Virus record (IMG/VR): IMGVR_UViG_3300022540_000312
Span: 1-31,180 of that record
Strand: one strand, 5' to 3'
From: a virus
DNA length: 31,180 bases
Shown here: in pieces, positions 15,520-23,553 of the stretch
Layout: each line of letters starts with the position of its first letter
Position numbering within the stretch: position 1 is the first letter of the stretch
The notes under the pieces: model-generated
What the model was told of the DNA's origin: nothing
What the model saw: only the letters and a program-made list of their open reading frames with translations
Databases searched by the model: none
Position numbers and translations under genes: made by a program

Positions 15520-16694
15520 GACTTATATACACCGAACCGGCTTTCATGTTTCTCGATTAAGCATTCCGCCTCGATATCTTCTCTGGCCGCGTCATTTTTG
15601 TCTGGATAAAATGCCTTGATAAATGCATTCACATTGCCGCCGGTTAGATTGATTGATTTCAATAACGCCCGATCCATCGGATGATCATCAGTATCATCCA
15701 TGAAAAAATGCTCAACAAGTAAAGCAGCGGCATTATCTGACGCGACCCGTTTGGTTTGCTTCCTAAAGCCCACGTAGCCGCCATGCACCTCGATTGCACT
15801 CTCTGCTGTATGAGCTTTCAACGCCTTGATTAAATCCTTGCGCTGGGCCTCCAGGGTGGCCAGGGCGACCGCTTCATCCTTCGGGTGCTTGCTGTATTGC
15901 TCAAGACAATCATCACAAGCAGCGGAATACCAGCAATTCAGGCAACCGGCTCCTGGGCGCGCCTCGCGTGTAACGTCCATTGCACCGCAAAGCATTAATA
16001 TTTCTGTTTTCCATGTGTTGAGCAGCGCCTCGCCTTCATCGTCCAATAATATTATGTTTCTATGCGTACCCCATGTTTGCAAGTTAACAACCTCTTGAAC
16101 GATTGCCTGCGTACCCGGATTATGTAGCCAAGTTAAAACAGCCTGCCCACGCATTTGGATGGTATCGAGCTCGGCGGCATTGGTTGGGAAGGCTGATTTG
16201 TAGTCGCGAACTACGATTGCATCAACAGTGTAATTTTCATCCTCTATCAATTCAGGGTAGGTGAGATCTAAAATTGCCTTCCATCTACACTCCTGTGCCT
16301 CGTAGTCACACGGAGCGCCCTTATCCGTCATGCCTATGCCCCTCTCGTACTTGCCATCGTTAGGGAGGCTCCCATTGCCTCTAAAGTAGTCTAAAGCTAT
16401 CTCTTTTCCCAAAAACGCACTATCTGGCTTGATCGGAGGCTCATGTATCCCATCGAATGCCCTGCCCTCTGTCATGCAAATCTTGACTACTGCATTAGCA
16501 ATCTCTGTCATTTTGTCGAAATCTTCGAGATTTACTTTTAATTCGCCAAATTTCTGAGCGACTGCATGCGCCACGATGCCCGCCTGAAATATATCTCGGT
16601 CAAATGGCGCGTTGTTTTCCATATATTCAAGGGCTTTAGGGCAATTATTATTAAATATCTTTGCTGATGATGATCTGTGTGTTTTAGTTTTCAT
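15516..16694 (-). CDS. PD-(D/E)XK nuclease with Cas4/AddB-like Cys cluster
   Basis: 392 aa. Asp143 (ILDLTYP) and Asp164-x-Lys166 (VRDYKSA) give the catalytic D...DxK core. One N-terminal Cys (Cys18 in NNNCPKALEY) and a C-terminal group Cys251, Cys254, Cys260 (GCLNCWYSAAC) have the layout of the four-Cys iron-sulfur cluster of Cas4 and AddB nucleases. It probably degrades DNA ends. It lies two genes after an SbcC-like ATPase, a pairing common in phage recombination modules, so the two likely act together. A C-terminal 100-residue extension follows the Cys cluster. Confidence 0.75.
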   Translation of the reverse strand: MKTKTHRSSSAKIFNNNCPKALEYMENNAPFDRDIFQAGIVAHAVAQKFGELKVNLEDFDKMTEIANAVVKICMTEGRAFDGIHEPPIKPDSAFLGKEIALDYFRGNGSLPNDGKYERGIGMTDKGAPCDYEAQECRWKAILDLTYPELIEDENYTVDAIVVRDYKSAFPTNAAELDTIQMRGQAVLTWLHNPGTQAIVQEVVNLQTWGTHRNIILLDDEGEALLNTWKTEILMLCGAMDVTREARPGAGCLNCWYSAACDDCLEQYSKHPKDEAVALATLEAQRKDLIKALKAHTAESAIEVHGGYVGFRKQTKRVASDNAAALLVEHFFMDDTDDHPMDRALLKSINLTGGNVNAFIKAFYPDKNDAAREDIEAECLIEKHESRFGVYKS

Positions 16695-16915
16695 TTTTTC
16701 GCAGCGCCCTCATTTGTAGTTAAATCAACCATAGTGCACCCGCAATCACTTGCCACAGGTCTTTCACGCCCATACACTTTTTTGTATTCTTCATTTCTAA
16801 TGGCGTCAAGAATATCTGCCGGGCAATCATCGTCCGTTATCCATGCTCGATTCTCGTATGGAGAATGCTGGTAGATTATTTCTTCGATTTTCTTTTTTAG
16901 CTGTTTATCGTTCAT
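16691..16915 (-). CDS. Small hypothetical protein
   Basis: 74 aa from ATG 16915 (MNDKQLKKKIEE), chosen because AGGA sits 7 nt upstream and the overlap with the preceding gene disappears. A charged helical N-terminus is followed by DDDCPADILDAI and a Cys pair (DCGC). Overlaps the nuclease start by ATGA, suggesting coupling. Function unknown. Confidence 0.5.
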   Translation of the reverse strand: MNDKQLKKKIEEIIYQHSPYENRAWITDDDCPADILDAIRNEEYKKVYGRERPVASDCGCTMVDLTTNEGAAKK

Positions 16916-16919
16916 CAAA

Positions 16920-17117
16920 TTATCCTTTGCGACCGCCAAATCCTTGATTCATCCAGCTATACATTTGCTCTTGACTGCCAAAATTTTCAGGAAATACCGC
17001 GTATTTTGTACACTTTTCACTCATGTTTTTAATGTTTTCTTTATCTTGTTTTGACAATATAACCATCATTGGCACAGCGTTGTTTGAAAACACATAATTA
17101 CCGATTTTAATTTTCAT
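16920..17117 (-). CDS. Small hypothetical protein
   Basis: 65 aa from ATG 17117 (MKIKIGNYVFSNN), preceded by GAGG; a further in-frame ATG 12 nt upstream is less well placed. Contains PMMVILSKQDKENIKNM and ends QGFGGRKG. Lies between the ATPase and the nuclease. No family recognised. Confidence 0.5.
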   Translation of the reverse strand: MKIKIGNYVFSNNAVPMMVILSKQDKENIKNMSEKCTKYAVFPENFGSQEQMYSWMNQGFGGRKG

Positions 17118-17165
17118 TTTTAACCTCAATAAATAAAGCCATCCCTGGCGAGTTACAGCGCGAAT

Positions 17166-18644
17166 TTAATTAACTTTTTTAACCATGCCATCTTCTATGA
17201 CGATTCCAATATCACCAGATTCATCAACTACCTCAACCCATACCTGGAAGTCGTTTTTATCGGCCATTTCCTCAATGATCTTGAATGAATCACTATCCAT
17301 CAGAGAGCCATCAGTAATGCGTATCACCCTGAAATCAGGATTTGAAGCCATGGCCATCGCCATTGATACGCGTAATTGTTCGGCCGATGATGCTTGTTCG
17401 AAAGGTAGATTGTTGAACAATACAACACCATCGTCGAACGATAAGCCGTCAACCGGGAACGTCGCCGACGTCATCAGGCTGGCTTTCTCAGCGTCAATTT
17501 CGTCCAGCCGTTCACATAATCGCTCGACTTCTTTTTCAGTCATATCAACCGATGTTTTTTTATCGTTGAATGCTTGTTTTTTGCGAACAAGTATATTGAT
17601 GTTTTCCGCCTCGCCTAAAGCAAGTTGAAGCGCCTCGATATCTGGTGCCTCGCCTTTTTCCTTAAGGGTAGCGTTAAACCGTTTTATATTTTCTTGAGCG
17701 TTAGATAATTGCGACTCACGATCGATCACCGATTGTTTTAATTTCTCGGTTTCGCTTTCAAGTATTGCGCTGACACGCTCAGAACTTTCAATATCAGCCG
17801 CCATATTATTAACGACCTGCCTGTGCTCAATAGCATTGCTTAACTCGAGTTGTAGCGCTTCGATGTCAGGCGCTTTGCCTTTTTCTTTCATCGCGGCTTC
17901 GGTTGTTTTTATTTTTTCCTGGGCGTTAAATAATCGTGATTCACTATCAAGCAAGTTTTCTTTTATCAATTCTATATTGCTTGTTAATTCCGCCATGCCG
18001 CGCTCAAGCTGTCCACGATCGCCCTCTATAGCCTTAATAGCTTGCCCGCGCTTAACGGCCAGATTGATTTTTTCAATAAGCGCAGACTGATCGACTTCAT
18101 CCTTTTGAGTTTTACTAATCTCAGGAAAATGCAAACTGTCACGCTCAACAACTAACGCCTTTAATTGACGATTAGCATCAGTTCGCTGCAGAAATACCCC
18201 GGCGCGCTCTTCATCCAGTACGTCAATATCGCCATCGATCACAACAATTTCGCGCAACATTTCAAACTGTTGCTTTGCTGGCAGGCGCGAGAATTCAAGC
18301 GGATCGAATGCCAAGTTTCCGATCAGCTCATCAAGCACAGATTGCGGCGAAGTCATTGGTGCGCCAGTTGGTTTAGTTACGCGCAACGTGGTGCCTTTGC
18401 TGCTGAATTTACGCTCTACTGTTAATTCACCAAGCTCTAATTTAATTGATGCTTTGTTAGCGCCTTCATGGATCGGTACGTCCTGAATATTTCGCGTGCC
18501 TGACATTGCCCAATAGATAGCATCTAATACCGATGTTTTCCCGTTGGCATTTTTACCGGTGATTTTCACGACGTTTCCGTTTGGTTCGATTTCAACCGCG
18601 GTTAATCGTTTGATGTTTTCAGCTTTTAATTTAATTATTCTCAT
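17166..18644 (-). CDS. SbcC/RecF-like AAA ATPase with coiled coil
   Basis: 492 aa. Walker A is GKNANGKTS at residues 30-38, after an N-terminal MRIIKLKAENIKRLTAVEIE typical of RecF/SbcC/Rad50. A long coiled coil spans residues about 180-400, and the C-terminal lobe has the signature SSAEQLRVSMAMAMASNP followed by a degenerate Walker B/D region (RVIRITDGSLMDSDSF). There is no CxxC zinc hook. Residues about 233-280 and 308-355 are near-copies (both contain EKGxAPDIEALQL), a 75-residue internal duplication of the coiled coil. It likely processes DNA ends with the nearby PD-(D/E)XK nuclease. Confidence 0.78.
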   Translation of the reverse strand: MRIIKLKAENIKRLTAVEIEPNGNVVKITGKNANGKTSVLDAIYWAMSGTRNIQDVPIHEGANKASIKLELGELTVERKFSSKGTTLRVTKPTGAPMTSPQSVLDELIGNLAFDPLEFSRLPAKQQFEMLREIVVIDGDIDVLDEERAGVFLQRTDANRQLKALVVERDSLHFPEISKTQKDEVDQSALIEKINLAVKRGQAIKAIEGDRGQLERGMAELTSNIELIKENLLDSESRLFNAQEKIKTTEAAMKEKGKAPDIEALQLELSNAIEHRQVVNNMAADIESSERVSAILESETEKLKQSVIDRESQLSNAQENIKRFNATLKEKGEAPDIEALQLALGEAENINILVRKKQAFNDKKTSVDMTEKEVERLCERLDEIDAEKASLMTSATFPVDGLSFDDGVVLFNNLPFEQASSAEQLRVSMAMAMASNPDFRVIRITDGSLMDSDSFKIIEEMADKNDFQVWVEVVDESGDIGIVIEDGMVKKVN

Positions 18645-18691
18645 CTTTTTAGTCCCGTGGTTAGTTAATTATCATTAACCTAATTGGTTAA

Positions 18692-19171
18692 TTATTTGTT
18701 TCTCATTTTTTGCGCATTAATTGCCTTTTCTAAAATATCGTCCAGCAGCTCAATAACTTTCTCAAGCTGCAAAACGTCGTCATTGGTTAGTATTTGGCGC
18801 TTATGTGCCCGGGTAACCGTTAATAGTTGCTCGCGTATATCATCGGGGTTAATTGCTAAGGATAGTTTTATGCTGACAACGCTCTTGGATCCTGGCGTTA
18901 ACACATCAACAACGGCTGACGCTAATTCTCTTATAAACATTGCATACTCGCTATCACTAAGCATGCGCCCGTCATCTGCAATCTCCCCGCCTGGCTCAAA
19001 CGTAATATCCGTGCATTCGCCGATTAACTTATCCGGCTCACCGTATTTATCTGTTGTGTATAACTTGCCTTTCATTTTTGGTGGGCGGGGACGTCTAAAT
19101 ATATGGTGTTCGCCGCCACTTAAAACGATCCGACGACCGCTTGGATAAAGTGTAACTGTTATATTTTTCAT
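18692..19171 (-). CDS. Conserved hypothetical protein of the recombination operon
   Basis: 159 aa. N-terminus beta-rich (ITVTLYPSGRRIVLSGGEHH), then RRPRPPKMKG, and a C-terminal helical half (IFRELASAVV-type, LQLEKVIELLDDILEKAI). The Pro/Arg block and its place between the Gp3-like and ATPase genes recur in phage recombination modules, but I cannot name a family. Two bases separate it from the upstream stop. Confidence 0.5.
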   Translation of the reverse strand: MKNITVTLYPSGRRIVLSGGEHHIFRRPRPPKMKGKLYTTDKYGEPDKLIGECTDITFEPGGEIADDGRMLSDSEYAMFIRELASAVVDVLTPGSKSVVSIKLSLAINPDDIREQLLTVTRAHKRQILTNDDVLQLEKVIELLDDILEKAINAQKMRNK

Positions 19172-19173
19172 AA

Positions 19174-19998
19174 TTATTTACTCGGTAATGACAGCGACTC
19201 ACTGTCCTCTAATAATTCCTGATCTGATTGCATATCGATAAGCGCCATTGATGATGATCCGGACAGCTGTTCAAAATTCTGCGCTTGCAGTGTAAAAAAT
19301 TGAACTGGGTCAGCTTCGGGCGTTATCGTGACAACTGGGAACGATGTTTTTTTAGCCGGGTTAGTTTTCTTTGATAAAACCATCATAAAAGGGAACCCAA
19401 ACAAGGAATATTCTTTTATGCCTAAATGCTTTGTTACATTTTCGATGTATTCAAAGAATCCAACCAGGTTGGCGCAAGTGTTCCAGGATCCTGTGCTGAA
19501 TTTTGTTAATGGTGTTGGAAACGCTACACCATCCAGCCAGCGCAATCTAAACAACAGCCTTGAGAATGGTTTGCACATTGGCTTATCGCCAACACGAAAT
19601 TCGCACTTGTCACCAGGGCATACAATCTCGTTAAATTGATTCGGATCGTTTTGATTGTCAGCGTATCGCAGGGCCGTGGTTCCGTTGCCTGTACACATAG
19701 GCTGTTTATTTGGATGCTGTTTGCCGCCCAGGGTTTGAGCCTTAAGATAGTATTCAAAACAATCATCACGGGTAGCATGGATTAAATTGCCCCTGATAAC
19801 CTTCCTTTTTTCAGGTGGCGCAGCATTGAATGAGTTAAACGCCGGGTGTGGCTGGCGCACTTTGTTAGCGTCCTGCATAGTTGAAACTATATGAAATCTA
19901 TCGGTTTCATGAGGAAATCCGCGCGCTGACTTTTTACCGATTGATAAAATAGCTCCGATTGGTTCGCGTGACTGTAAATCTTTTATTTCTTTTTTCAT
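19174..19998 (-). CDS. Gp3 / recombination-directionality-factor-like metal-binding protein (tentative)
   Basis: 274 aa. IGAILSIGKKSARGFPHETDRF, then MCTGNGTTALRY, a Cys group CPGDKCEFRVGDKPMC, and LFRLRWLDGVAFPTPLTKF with STGSWNTCANLVGFFEYI. This arrangement resembles the Gp3-like family, which includes some recombination directionality factors and is often annotated in phages as a 'hydrolase or metal-binding protein'. Four or more Cys suggest a metal site. No integrase is visible in the window, so an RDF role is unproven. Overlaps the upstream gene by ATGA. Confidence 0.45.
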   Translation of the reverse strand: MKKEIKDLQSREPIGAILSIGKKSARGFPHETDRFHIVSTMQDANKVRQPHPAFNSFNAAPPEKRKVIRGNLIHATRDDCFEYYLKAQTLGGKQHPNKQPMCTGNGTTALRYADNQNDPNQFNEIVCPGDKCEFRVGDKPMCKPFSRLLFRLRWLDGVAFPTPLTKFSTGSWNTCANLVGFFEYIENVTKHLGIKEYSLFGFPFMMVLSKKTNPAKKTSFPVVTITPEADPVQFFTLQAQNFEQLSGSSSMALIDMQSDQELLEDSESLSLPSK

Positions 19999-20285
19999 GA
20001 CGGAATACTCACATAAGCGTTACAGTTTGATTTAAGGCCGCAATCGCCAGCCGGTATTTCTCTGATCCATCTGAAGGAATCACCAGCCTGGCTTTCTTGC
20101 CATCCCTTACCGCTTGGCTTTGTTTTAGGCGTTGACGTTTCATAAGCCGGTTTTGATTGCCACATCATGCAGGTTGAGCCGATACAATTATTACGCTCAC
20201 CATTAAATACAGCCATCGCATCAACTTGTTGATAGCTTAAAAACGGGATAGGGCATAATTTTTTTAACGCGTCTTTTTCTTTCAT
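19995..20285 (-). CDS. Small Cys-containing protein
   Basis: 96 aa from ATG 20285 (MKEKDALKKLCPIPFLS), chosen because it overlaps the upstream stop exactly (ATGA). Cys at CPIP, NNCIGSTCMMW and the C-terminal DCGLKSNC form a possible metal site. The CPxx...C-x4-C-x-x-W pattern is common in small phage early proteins. Function unknown. Confidence 0.5.
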   Translation of the reverse strand: MKEKDALKKLCPIPFLSYQQVDAMAVFNGERNNCIGSTCMMWQSKPAYETSTPKTKPSGKGWQESQAGDSFRWIREIPAGDCGLKSNCNAYVSIPS

Positions 20286-20572
20286 TTGTAATGACTCCTT
20301 TTTTCTGATTCGCAAAACTCACCACAAGTTAATTTGTCATTCTTCTGGTAGTGTTTTTCAGCGATGTTTTTGTCAGTAAATATAATCGGCTTACCGCAGC
20401 ACCAGCAGGTAGTCATGCCATAAGCGCGAACTGTTTCAATTTGTGAGTTAGGATATTTATGCTGCAATACCGCGGCCAACCACTTGCATGTGTTTTCTGT
20501 ATTTAATCCATTGAATATAATTTGCCCGTCTGGATGCTGGATTGTGTTTGTATAATATGGGGCATTGTTCAT
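20282..20572 (-). CDS. Small zinc-ribbon protein
   Basis: 96 aa. The C-terminal half has TTCWCCGKPIIFTDKN ... LTCGEFCESEK, two CxxC/CxxxC pairs that form a zinc ribbon. The N-terminal part (ENTCKWLAAVLQHKYPNSQIE) is helical. It starts inside the end of the methyltransferase gene (4-nt overlap). Role unknown. Confidence 0.55.
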   Translation of the reverse strand: MNNAPYYTNTIQHPDGQIIFNGLNTENTCKWLAAVLQHKYPNSQIETVRAYGMTTCWCCGKPIIFTDKNIAEKHYQKNDKLTCGEFCESEKRSHYK

Positions 20573-21543
20573 AACGAACTATCCTTTAAGTTTTTAAAAA
20601 TGTGCGCAATTACATCAATCGTCCAGCCGTTGCCTATCATTTTGTATCTCTGTGTTTTACTGACGTGATCAGTATAATTATCTGGCAATGTTTGCAGTCT
20701 TTCGCATTCCGTAGGATGAAAGTGACGTATACACTTTTCATCCTTTAATACATTATATGGGACACCTTTAAAAAAGTTAGCGACTACCGCTGCTGATTTG
20801 TCGTTTTTAATGTCTGAATGGTGCAAAAAATCCCAATGATTTCGACCGCCTTTTACTTTTCTGTTCATATAAGCCAGCGCCTTATCAGAAAGCAATAATG
20901 ATGGGATATGCCCGCCTCCCGCTGCTGTTCTTATTGTTGGTGATTTATCTAAAAATGTACGATGTTTTTTTTCACCAAATCCGCCATACAAATTGTGCAT
21001 ACATACTGGACCATCTTGAAAATTCGCTTCGTTAAAAACAATATCTTTCAGCATGTTTCCTTTATCATTAGGTTGCTCAATACCCTCAATATTTGTCCAA
21101 TACCATCTAACTCTATTCTGTGCTGATACCAATGCCGAGTTTATTTTGATCGGTTTAATACCCAACGTCTGAGTTATCACATCAAGATATTCTTTCTTCA
21201 TGTTTACGTTTTCAAGCATGAAATACTTTGGCTTTATTGTTTTTAACGCATGAACAAACTCAAAAAATAATGCTGATCGCGGATCACTGAAATTTAATTG
21301 TTTTCCAGCAAAACTAAATCCCTGGCATGGACTTCCAGCTATTAATAAATCAATTTTAGGCAGCATTTGATAATTAATAGTTTGTACATCGCCGAGCCGA
21401 ATAATGTCAGAATAATTTGCCTTGCTGACAATGGCTGCATATTTATCAATTTCAGAGGCGTAATAATTGGTCACTGGAATGCCCGCCCTTTCAAGCGCAA
21501 TCATTCCGCAGCTCATACCATCAAATAGACTTAATACATTCAT
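20569..21543 (-). CDS. C5 cytosine DNA methyltransferase
   Basis: 324 aa from ATG 21543, whose ATGA overlap with a small upstream gene decides the start. Motif I is LSLFDGMSCGMIAL, motif IV is GSPCQGFSFAGKQ with catalytic Cys73, motif VI is ENV (111-113), motif VIII is QNRVRWYW (about 142-149), and motif X is MIGNGWTIDVI near the C-terminus. The segment SPTIRTAAGGG and HPTECERLQTLPDNYT are also typical of the family. No restriction endonuclease gene is nearby, so it probably protects phage DNA from host restriction or modulates expression. Confidence 0.9.
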   Translation of the reverse strand: MNVLSLFDGMSCGMIALERAGIPVTNYYASEIDKYAAIVSKANYSDIIRLGDVQTINYQMLPKIDLLIAGSPCQGFSFAGKQLNFSDPRSALFFEFVHALKTIKPKYFMLENVNMKKEYLDVITQTLGIKPIKINSALVSAQNRVRWYWTNIEGIEQPNDKGNMLKDIVFNEANFQDGPVCMHNLYGGFGEKKHRTFLDKSPTIRTAAGGGHIPSLLLSDKALAYMNRKVKGGRNHWDFLHHSDIKNDKSAAVVANFFKGVPYNVLKDEKCIRHFHPTECERLQTLPDNYTDHVSKTQRYKMIGNGWTIDVIAHIFKNLKDSSL

Positions 21544-21635
21544 CCTGCCACCAAAAACAACACACACAAATTAATAACAAGCATTATCAGTATGGGTACG
21601 ATAAAGCGGGTTTCTTCTATTGGTTCTTTGTTCAT
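21540..21635 (-). CDS. 31-aa single-TM peptide, first gene of the leftward operon
   Basis: MNKEPIEETR followed by about 21 hydrophobic residues (FIVPILIMLVINLCVLFLVA). AGGA lies 8 nt upstream of the ATG, and its TGA overlaps the methyltransferase ATG, so it couples methyltransferase translation. It may be a leader peptide or a small membrane protein. It is the first gene after the leftward promoter. Confidence 0.55.
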   Translation of the reverse strand: MNKEPIEETRFIVPILIMLVINLCVLFLVAG

Positions 21636-21661
21636 TGATATAGTCCTGTGTGATTATTTGC

Positions 21662-21678
21662 CGAGATAGTCATTCTCG
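21662..21678. promoter_or_regulatory. Inverted repeat near the leftward start site (possible operator)
   Basis: CGAGA (21662-21666) and TCTCG (21674-21678) flank a 7-base loop. The repeat falls just downstream of the leftward -10 box, where it could be an operator for a repressor or a short 5'-UTR hairpin. Confidence 0.35.
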
Positions 21679-21687
21679 ATTAACTGT

Positions 21688-21716
21688 AATATAATCCCGA
21701 TTTGGTAATAAATCAA
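21688..21716 (-). promoter_or_regulatory. Leftward sigma70-like promoter for the methyltransferase/recombination operon
   Basis: On the minus strand the -35 is TTGATT (21716-21711), the spacer is 17 nt and the -10 is TATATT (21693-21688). The start would be about 45 nt before the first small gene. Confidence 0.6.
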
Positions 21717-21732
21717 GATATTTAAAATAAAT

Positions 21733-21761
21733 TTGCAATAAATAATAAATAAATTTAAAAT
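21733..21761 (+). promoter_or_regulatory. Rightward sigma70-like promoter for the RHH/HTH operon
   Basis: The -35 is TTGCAA (21733-21738), the spacer is 17 nt and the -10 is TAAAAT (21756-21761). It lies in very AT-rich DNA, about 26 nt before the GTG of the RHH gene, and faces away from the leftward promoter. Confidence 0.55.
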
Positions 21762-21787
21762 ATACCTAAATTAAACGGGGGTGATAA

Positions 21788-21913
21788 GTGGAAAAACAAT
21801 ATATTTATGTAGAAGTACCAGAGGCGATAAAAAAGAAGGCGATCAGACTTGCTAAAAAATCTGATTTAAGTCTTAGGCAATGGGTTACTAAATTAATCAG
21901 AGACGCCAAATAA
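21788..21913 (+). CDS. Ribbon-helix-helix (Arc-like) protein, GTG start
   Basis: 41 aa. YIYVEVPEAIKKKAIRLAKK then SDLSLRQWVTKLIRDAK gives a strand, helix, turn, helix layout of Arc/MetJ repressors. GTG is preceded by GGGGGTGA about 6 nt upstream. Its stop overlaps the next start (TAATG). It probably regulates the divergent promoters directly upstream. Confidence 0.62.
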   Translation: MEKQYIYVEVPEAIKKKAIRLAKKSDLSLRQWVTKLIRDAK

Positions 21914-22158
21914 TGAAAAATAAAAAACCTTATACATCTTTAACCATTAATGATTATGACTTTTTAATTGATGTTGATTTTATAGAAGTTATAAATGATT
22001 TGTTATCATTCCCCGGTATTACAATGGAGAAAATAGCGTATCGTGTTAATTCGTCAAGCACGGCTATTGATAGATATAAAAATGAGGGAGTTACTCCTAA
22101 ATTCCATGTTGGCGTTAATCTTTTAAAGATGCGCGATAAATTTTACAGAAATATTTAA
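21913..22158 (+). CDS. Small HTH protein (Cro/CII-like)
   Basis: 81 aa. FIEVINDLLSFPG then ITMEKIAYRVNSSSTAIDRYKNEG reads as a helix-turn-helix in which the recognition helix is SSSTAIDRYKN. Coupled to the RHH gene by TAATG. Likely a second regulator of the early switch. No larger CI-like repressor is seen next to it. Confidence 0.6.
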   Translation: MKNKKPYTSLTINDYDFLIDVDFIEVINDLLSFPGITMEKIAYRVNSSSTAIDRYKNEGVTPKFHVGVNLLKMRDKFYRNI

Positions 22159-22178
22159 TAACCAAGAGGACTAAAACA

Positions 22179-22658
22179 ATGCCAGAAATAGCACTAAATA
22201 AAACACAAGCAACAATCACTAAAGTCAATCCACGCAAAGAAAAGCATGGAGATAAAAACGTGCTGGCCTGCGACGTGGTCATGTCAACTCGCATCCCAGC
22301 ATCCGTTTTATCCTGCCTGGATTTAGCCGGGCAATCCATTGAGCAACACTTTTGGGATAATGGGCTACCACGATTCCCGCAGATTAACGCGCTGACATTC
22401 GAACAAAAATTCGAGCATCATAAAATCAAGATTGGCGCGTCCGAATATAAGGACGTGAAGATATGCAAATTAAAAGTTAATCCACTGGAAGGCGGCATGG
22501 CATTTTTACATTTCACAGTTCAAATACGGCCATCAAAGCAACAGGTTGGAATATTGGCTGATCTGACCGAGGAACAGGTTGATATTGAAATAGAGGCGCT
22601 GCAGGGTGATTTGTTGGATGAGGCTATGAATCGCGAACAGGAAGATAGCGCGGATTAA
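22179..22658 (+). CDS. Conserved phage hypothetical protein
   Basis: 159 aa. ITKVNPRKEKHGDKNVLACDVV, then STRIPASVLSCLDLAG and HHKIKIGASEYKDVKICKL, and an acidic C-terminus (LTEEQVDIEIEALQGDLLDEA). This pattern, a beta-rich domain with a K-E-K-H-G-D motif, recurs in phage early regions near recombination genes, where a single-strand DNA-binding role is sometimes supposed. I cannot confirm it. SD GAGG precedes ATG. Confidence 0.55.
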   Translation: MPEIALNKTQATITKVNPRKEKHGDKNVLACDVVMSTRIPASVLSCLDLAGQSIEQHFWDNGLPRFPQINALTFEQKFEHHKIKIGASEYKDVKICKLKVNPLEGGMAFLHFTVQIRPSKQQVGILADLTEEQVDIEIEALQGDLLDEAMNREQEDSAD

Positions 22659-22679
22659 ATCAGAACACCAAGAGAAGAG

Positions 22680-22775
22680 GGCTGACCGTACAGTCTGAGC
22701 AATGTTGGCAGATCACCAACAGGAGTCGCCGAGAAGATATAACAATTGCTCCAGTCTAAAATAGTTTTTTTAGGT
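22680..22775 (+). other. Structured non-coding stretch between the early gene and its terminator
   Basis: No ORF with a plausible start is present from 22,659 to 22,816. GAGCAAT (22697-22703) can pair with ATTGCTC (22745-22751), enclosing a GTTGG/CCAAC hairpin (22704-22708/22716-22720), and GCTGAC...GTC-TG-AGC can pair just before. A T-run lies at 22764-22771. It could be a small RNA or a structured 3' UTR. The folding is by eye. Confidence 0.3.
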
Positions 22776-22816
22776 ATACGGTGAATTAATCAACAATCTC
22801 CGTTAACCATTTAGAG

Positions 22817-22846
22817 GGCGCTGGCGATATGCTAGCGCCTTTTTTA
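22817..22846 (+). terminator. Rho-independent terminator of the rightward RHH/HTH operon
   Basis: GGCGCTGGC pairs with GCTAGCGCC (one G-U) around the loop GATAT, followed by six T. It faces the leftward RuvC gene, whose stop codon lies at its right edge, so it separates convergent genes. Confidence 0.85.
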
Positions 22847-23311
22847 TGCCTCATATGATGTTGCTGTAATAGCAACAGCCAGCGCCGCCCATATATCCTT
22901 GCTGCATCCATAGAGTGCGCCCGGCTCTGATTTAATACCTATTGCAGCTCGCCTTGTGCTTCCATACATATCCATTATTGCTTGTCTAATATTTGAGTCC
23001 TTTGCCCTTGTTTGGCCGCATAGAAACATTTTTACATCTTTCCGGTAGACAAACTCAAAGTTCTGGCAACCCCCAAACGCCTCGATAAATCGGCCTATCC
23101 ACACGCAGGTTTCAAAAACCGTCTTGCCTACTGGCATTCCATAACTTGCCACCATTTCAATATATAATTTTGAGCAATTATTTATTGATTCAGAATCATG
23201 CAGCATTTTTCTAAATTCGTGGTTTTCAATTATTCCTTTTTCCCTGATTACGCCATCATTAAAAATAACATAGGCGCTTTGTGTTGTGCCTGGATCAACT
23301 GCTAATATCAT
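22844..23311 (-). CDS. RuvC-like Holliday-junction resolvase
   Basis: 155 aa from ATG 23311 (MILAVDPGTT). An ATG 12 nt earlier lies inside the ribosome site GGAGGG, so it is rejected. RNase-H-fold acidic residues are Asp6 (VDPG), Glu52 (YIEMV) and Asp139 (SKDIWAAL). The region KDVKMFLCGQTRAKDSNIRQ matches phage-type resolvases. It would resolve branched DNA after replication and recombination. It follows a 68-aa gene by 14 nt. Confidence 0.8.
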   Translation of the reverse strand: MILAVDPGTTQSAYVIFNDGVIREKGIIENHEFRKMLHDSESINNCSKLYIEMVASYGMPVGKTVFETCVWIGRFIEAFGGCQNFEFVYRKDVKMFLCGQTRAKDSNIRQAIMDMYGSTRRAAIGIKSEPGALYGCSKDIWAALAVAITATSYEA

Positions 23312-23325
23312 ATAACCCTCCAAAG

Positions 23326-23532
23326 TTAATCATTTTCATTAGTCACCACCCGGCCAGGCTCGCCAATAGTTAACTCATAACAATCAGTCCCCCATCCGCG
23401 CACCTCGAAGCGATCACGTCCGATATTTTTAACGTGCTGATCGATTATCTCAAACGCTTCCTTTTCTGAATTTGCAATAGTAAAAAAACTATATTGTCCG
23501 TGGCCTGTGGGCTGATAAGCGTATAAGTTCAT
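23326..23532 (-). CDS. Small conserved phage protein
   Basis: 68 aa: MNLYAYQPTGHGQYSFFTI, then ANSEKEAFEII and a WGTDCYELTIGEPG...NEND end. This compact pattern is common in phage early regions. It precedes the resolvase and may be in the same transcript. Function unknown. It lies just left of the attC-like array (its stop is TAA followed by C, but no palindrome follows). Confidence 0.55.
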   Translation of the reverse strand: MNLYAYQPTGHGQYSFFTIANSEKEAFEIIDQHVKNIGRDRFEVRGWGTDCYELTIGEPGRVVTNEND

Positions 23533-23553
23533 AATTATTTTGTATTAAATATT

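Noticed and set aside
18684-19148. Plus-strand ORF of 154 aa
   Set aside because: It is the antisense shadow of the 159-aa minus-strand gene in a continuous coupled operon.
23311-23331. TAAC...GTTA-type pair around the start of the resolvase gene
   Set aside because: The spacing is only about 20 nt, no stem is present and it overlaps the ribosome site; likely chance.
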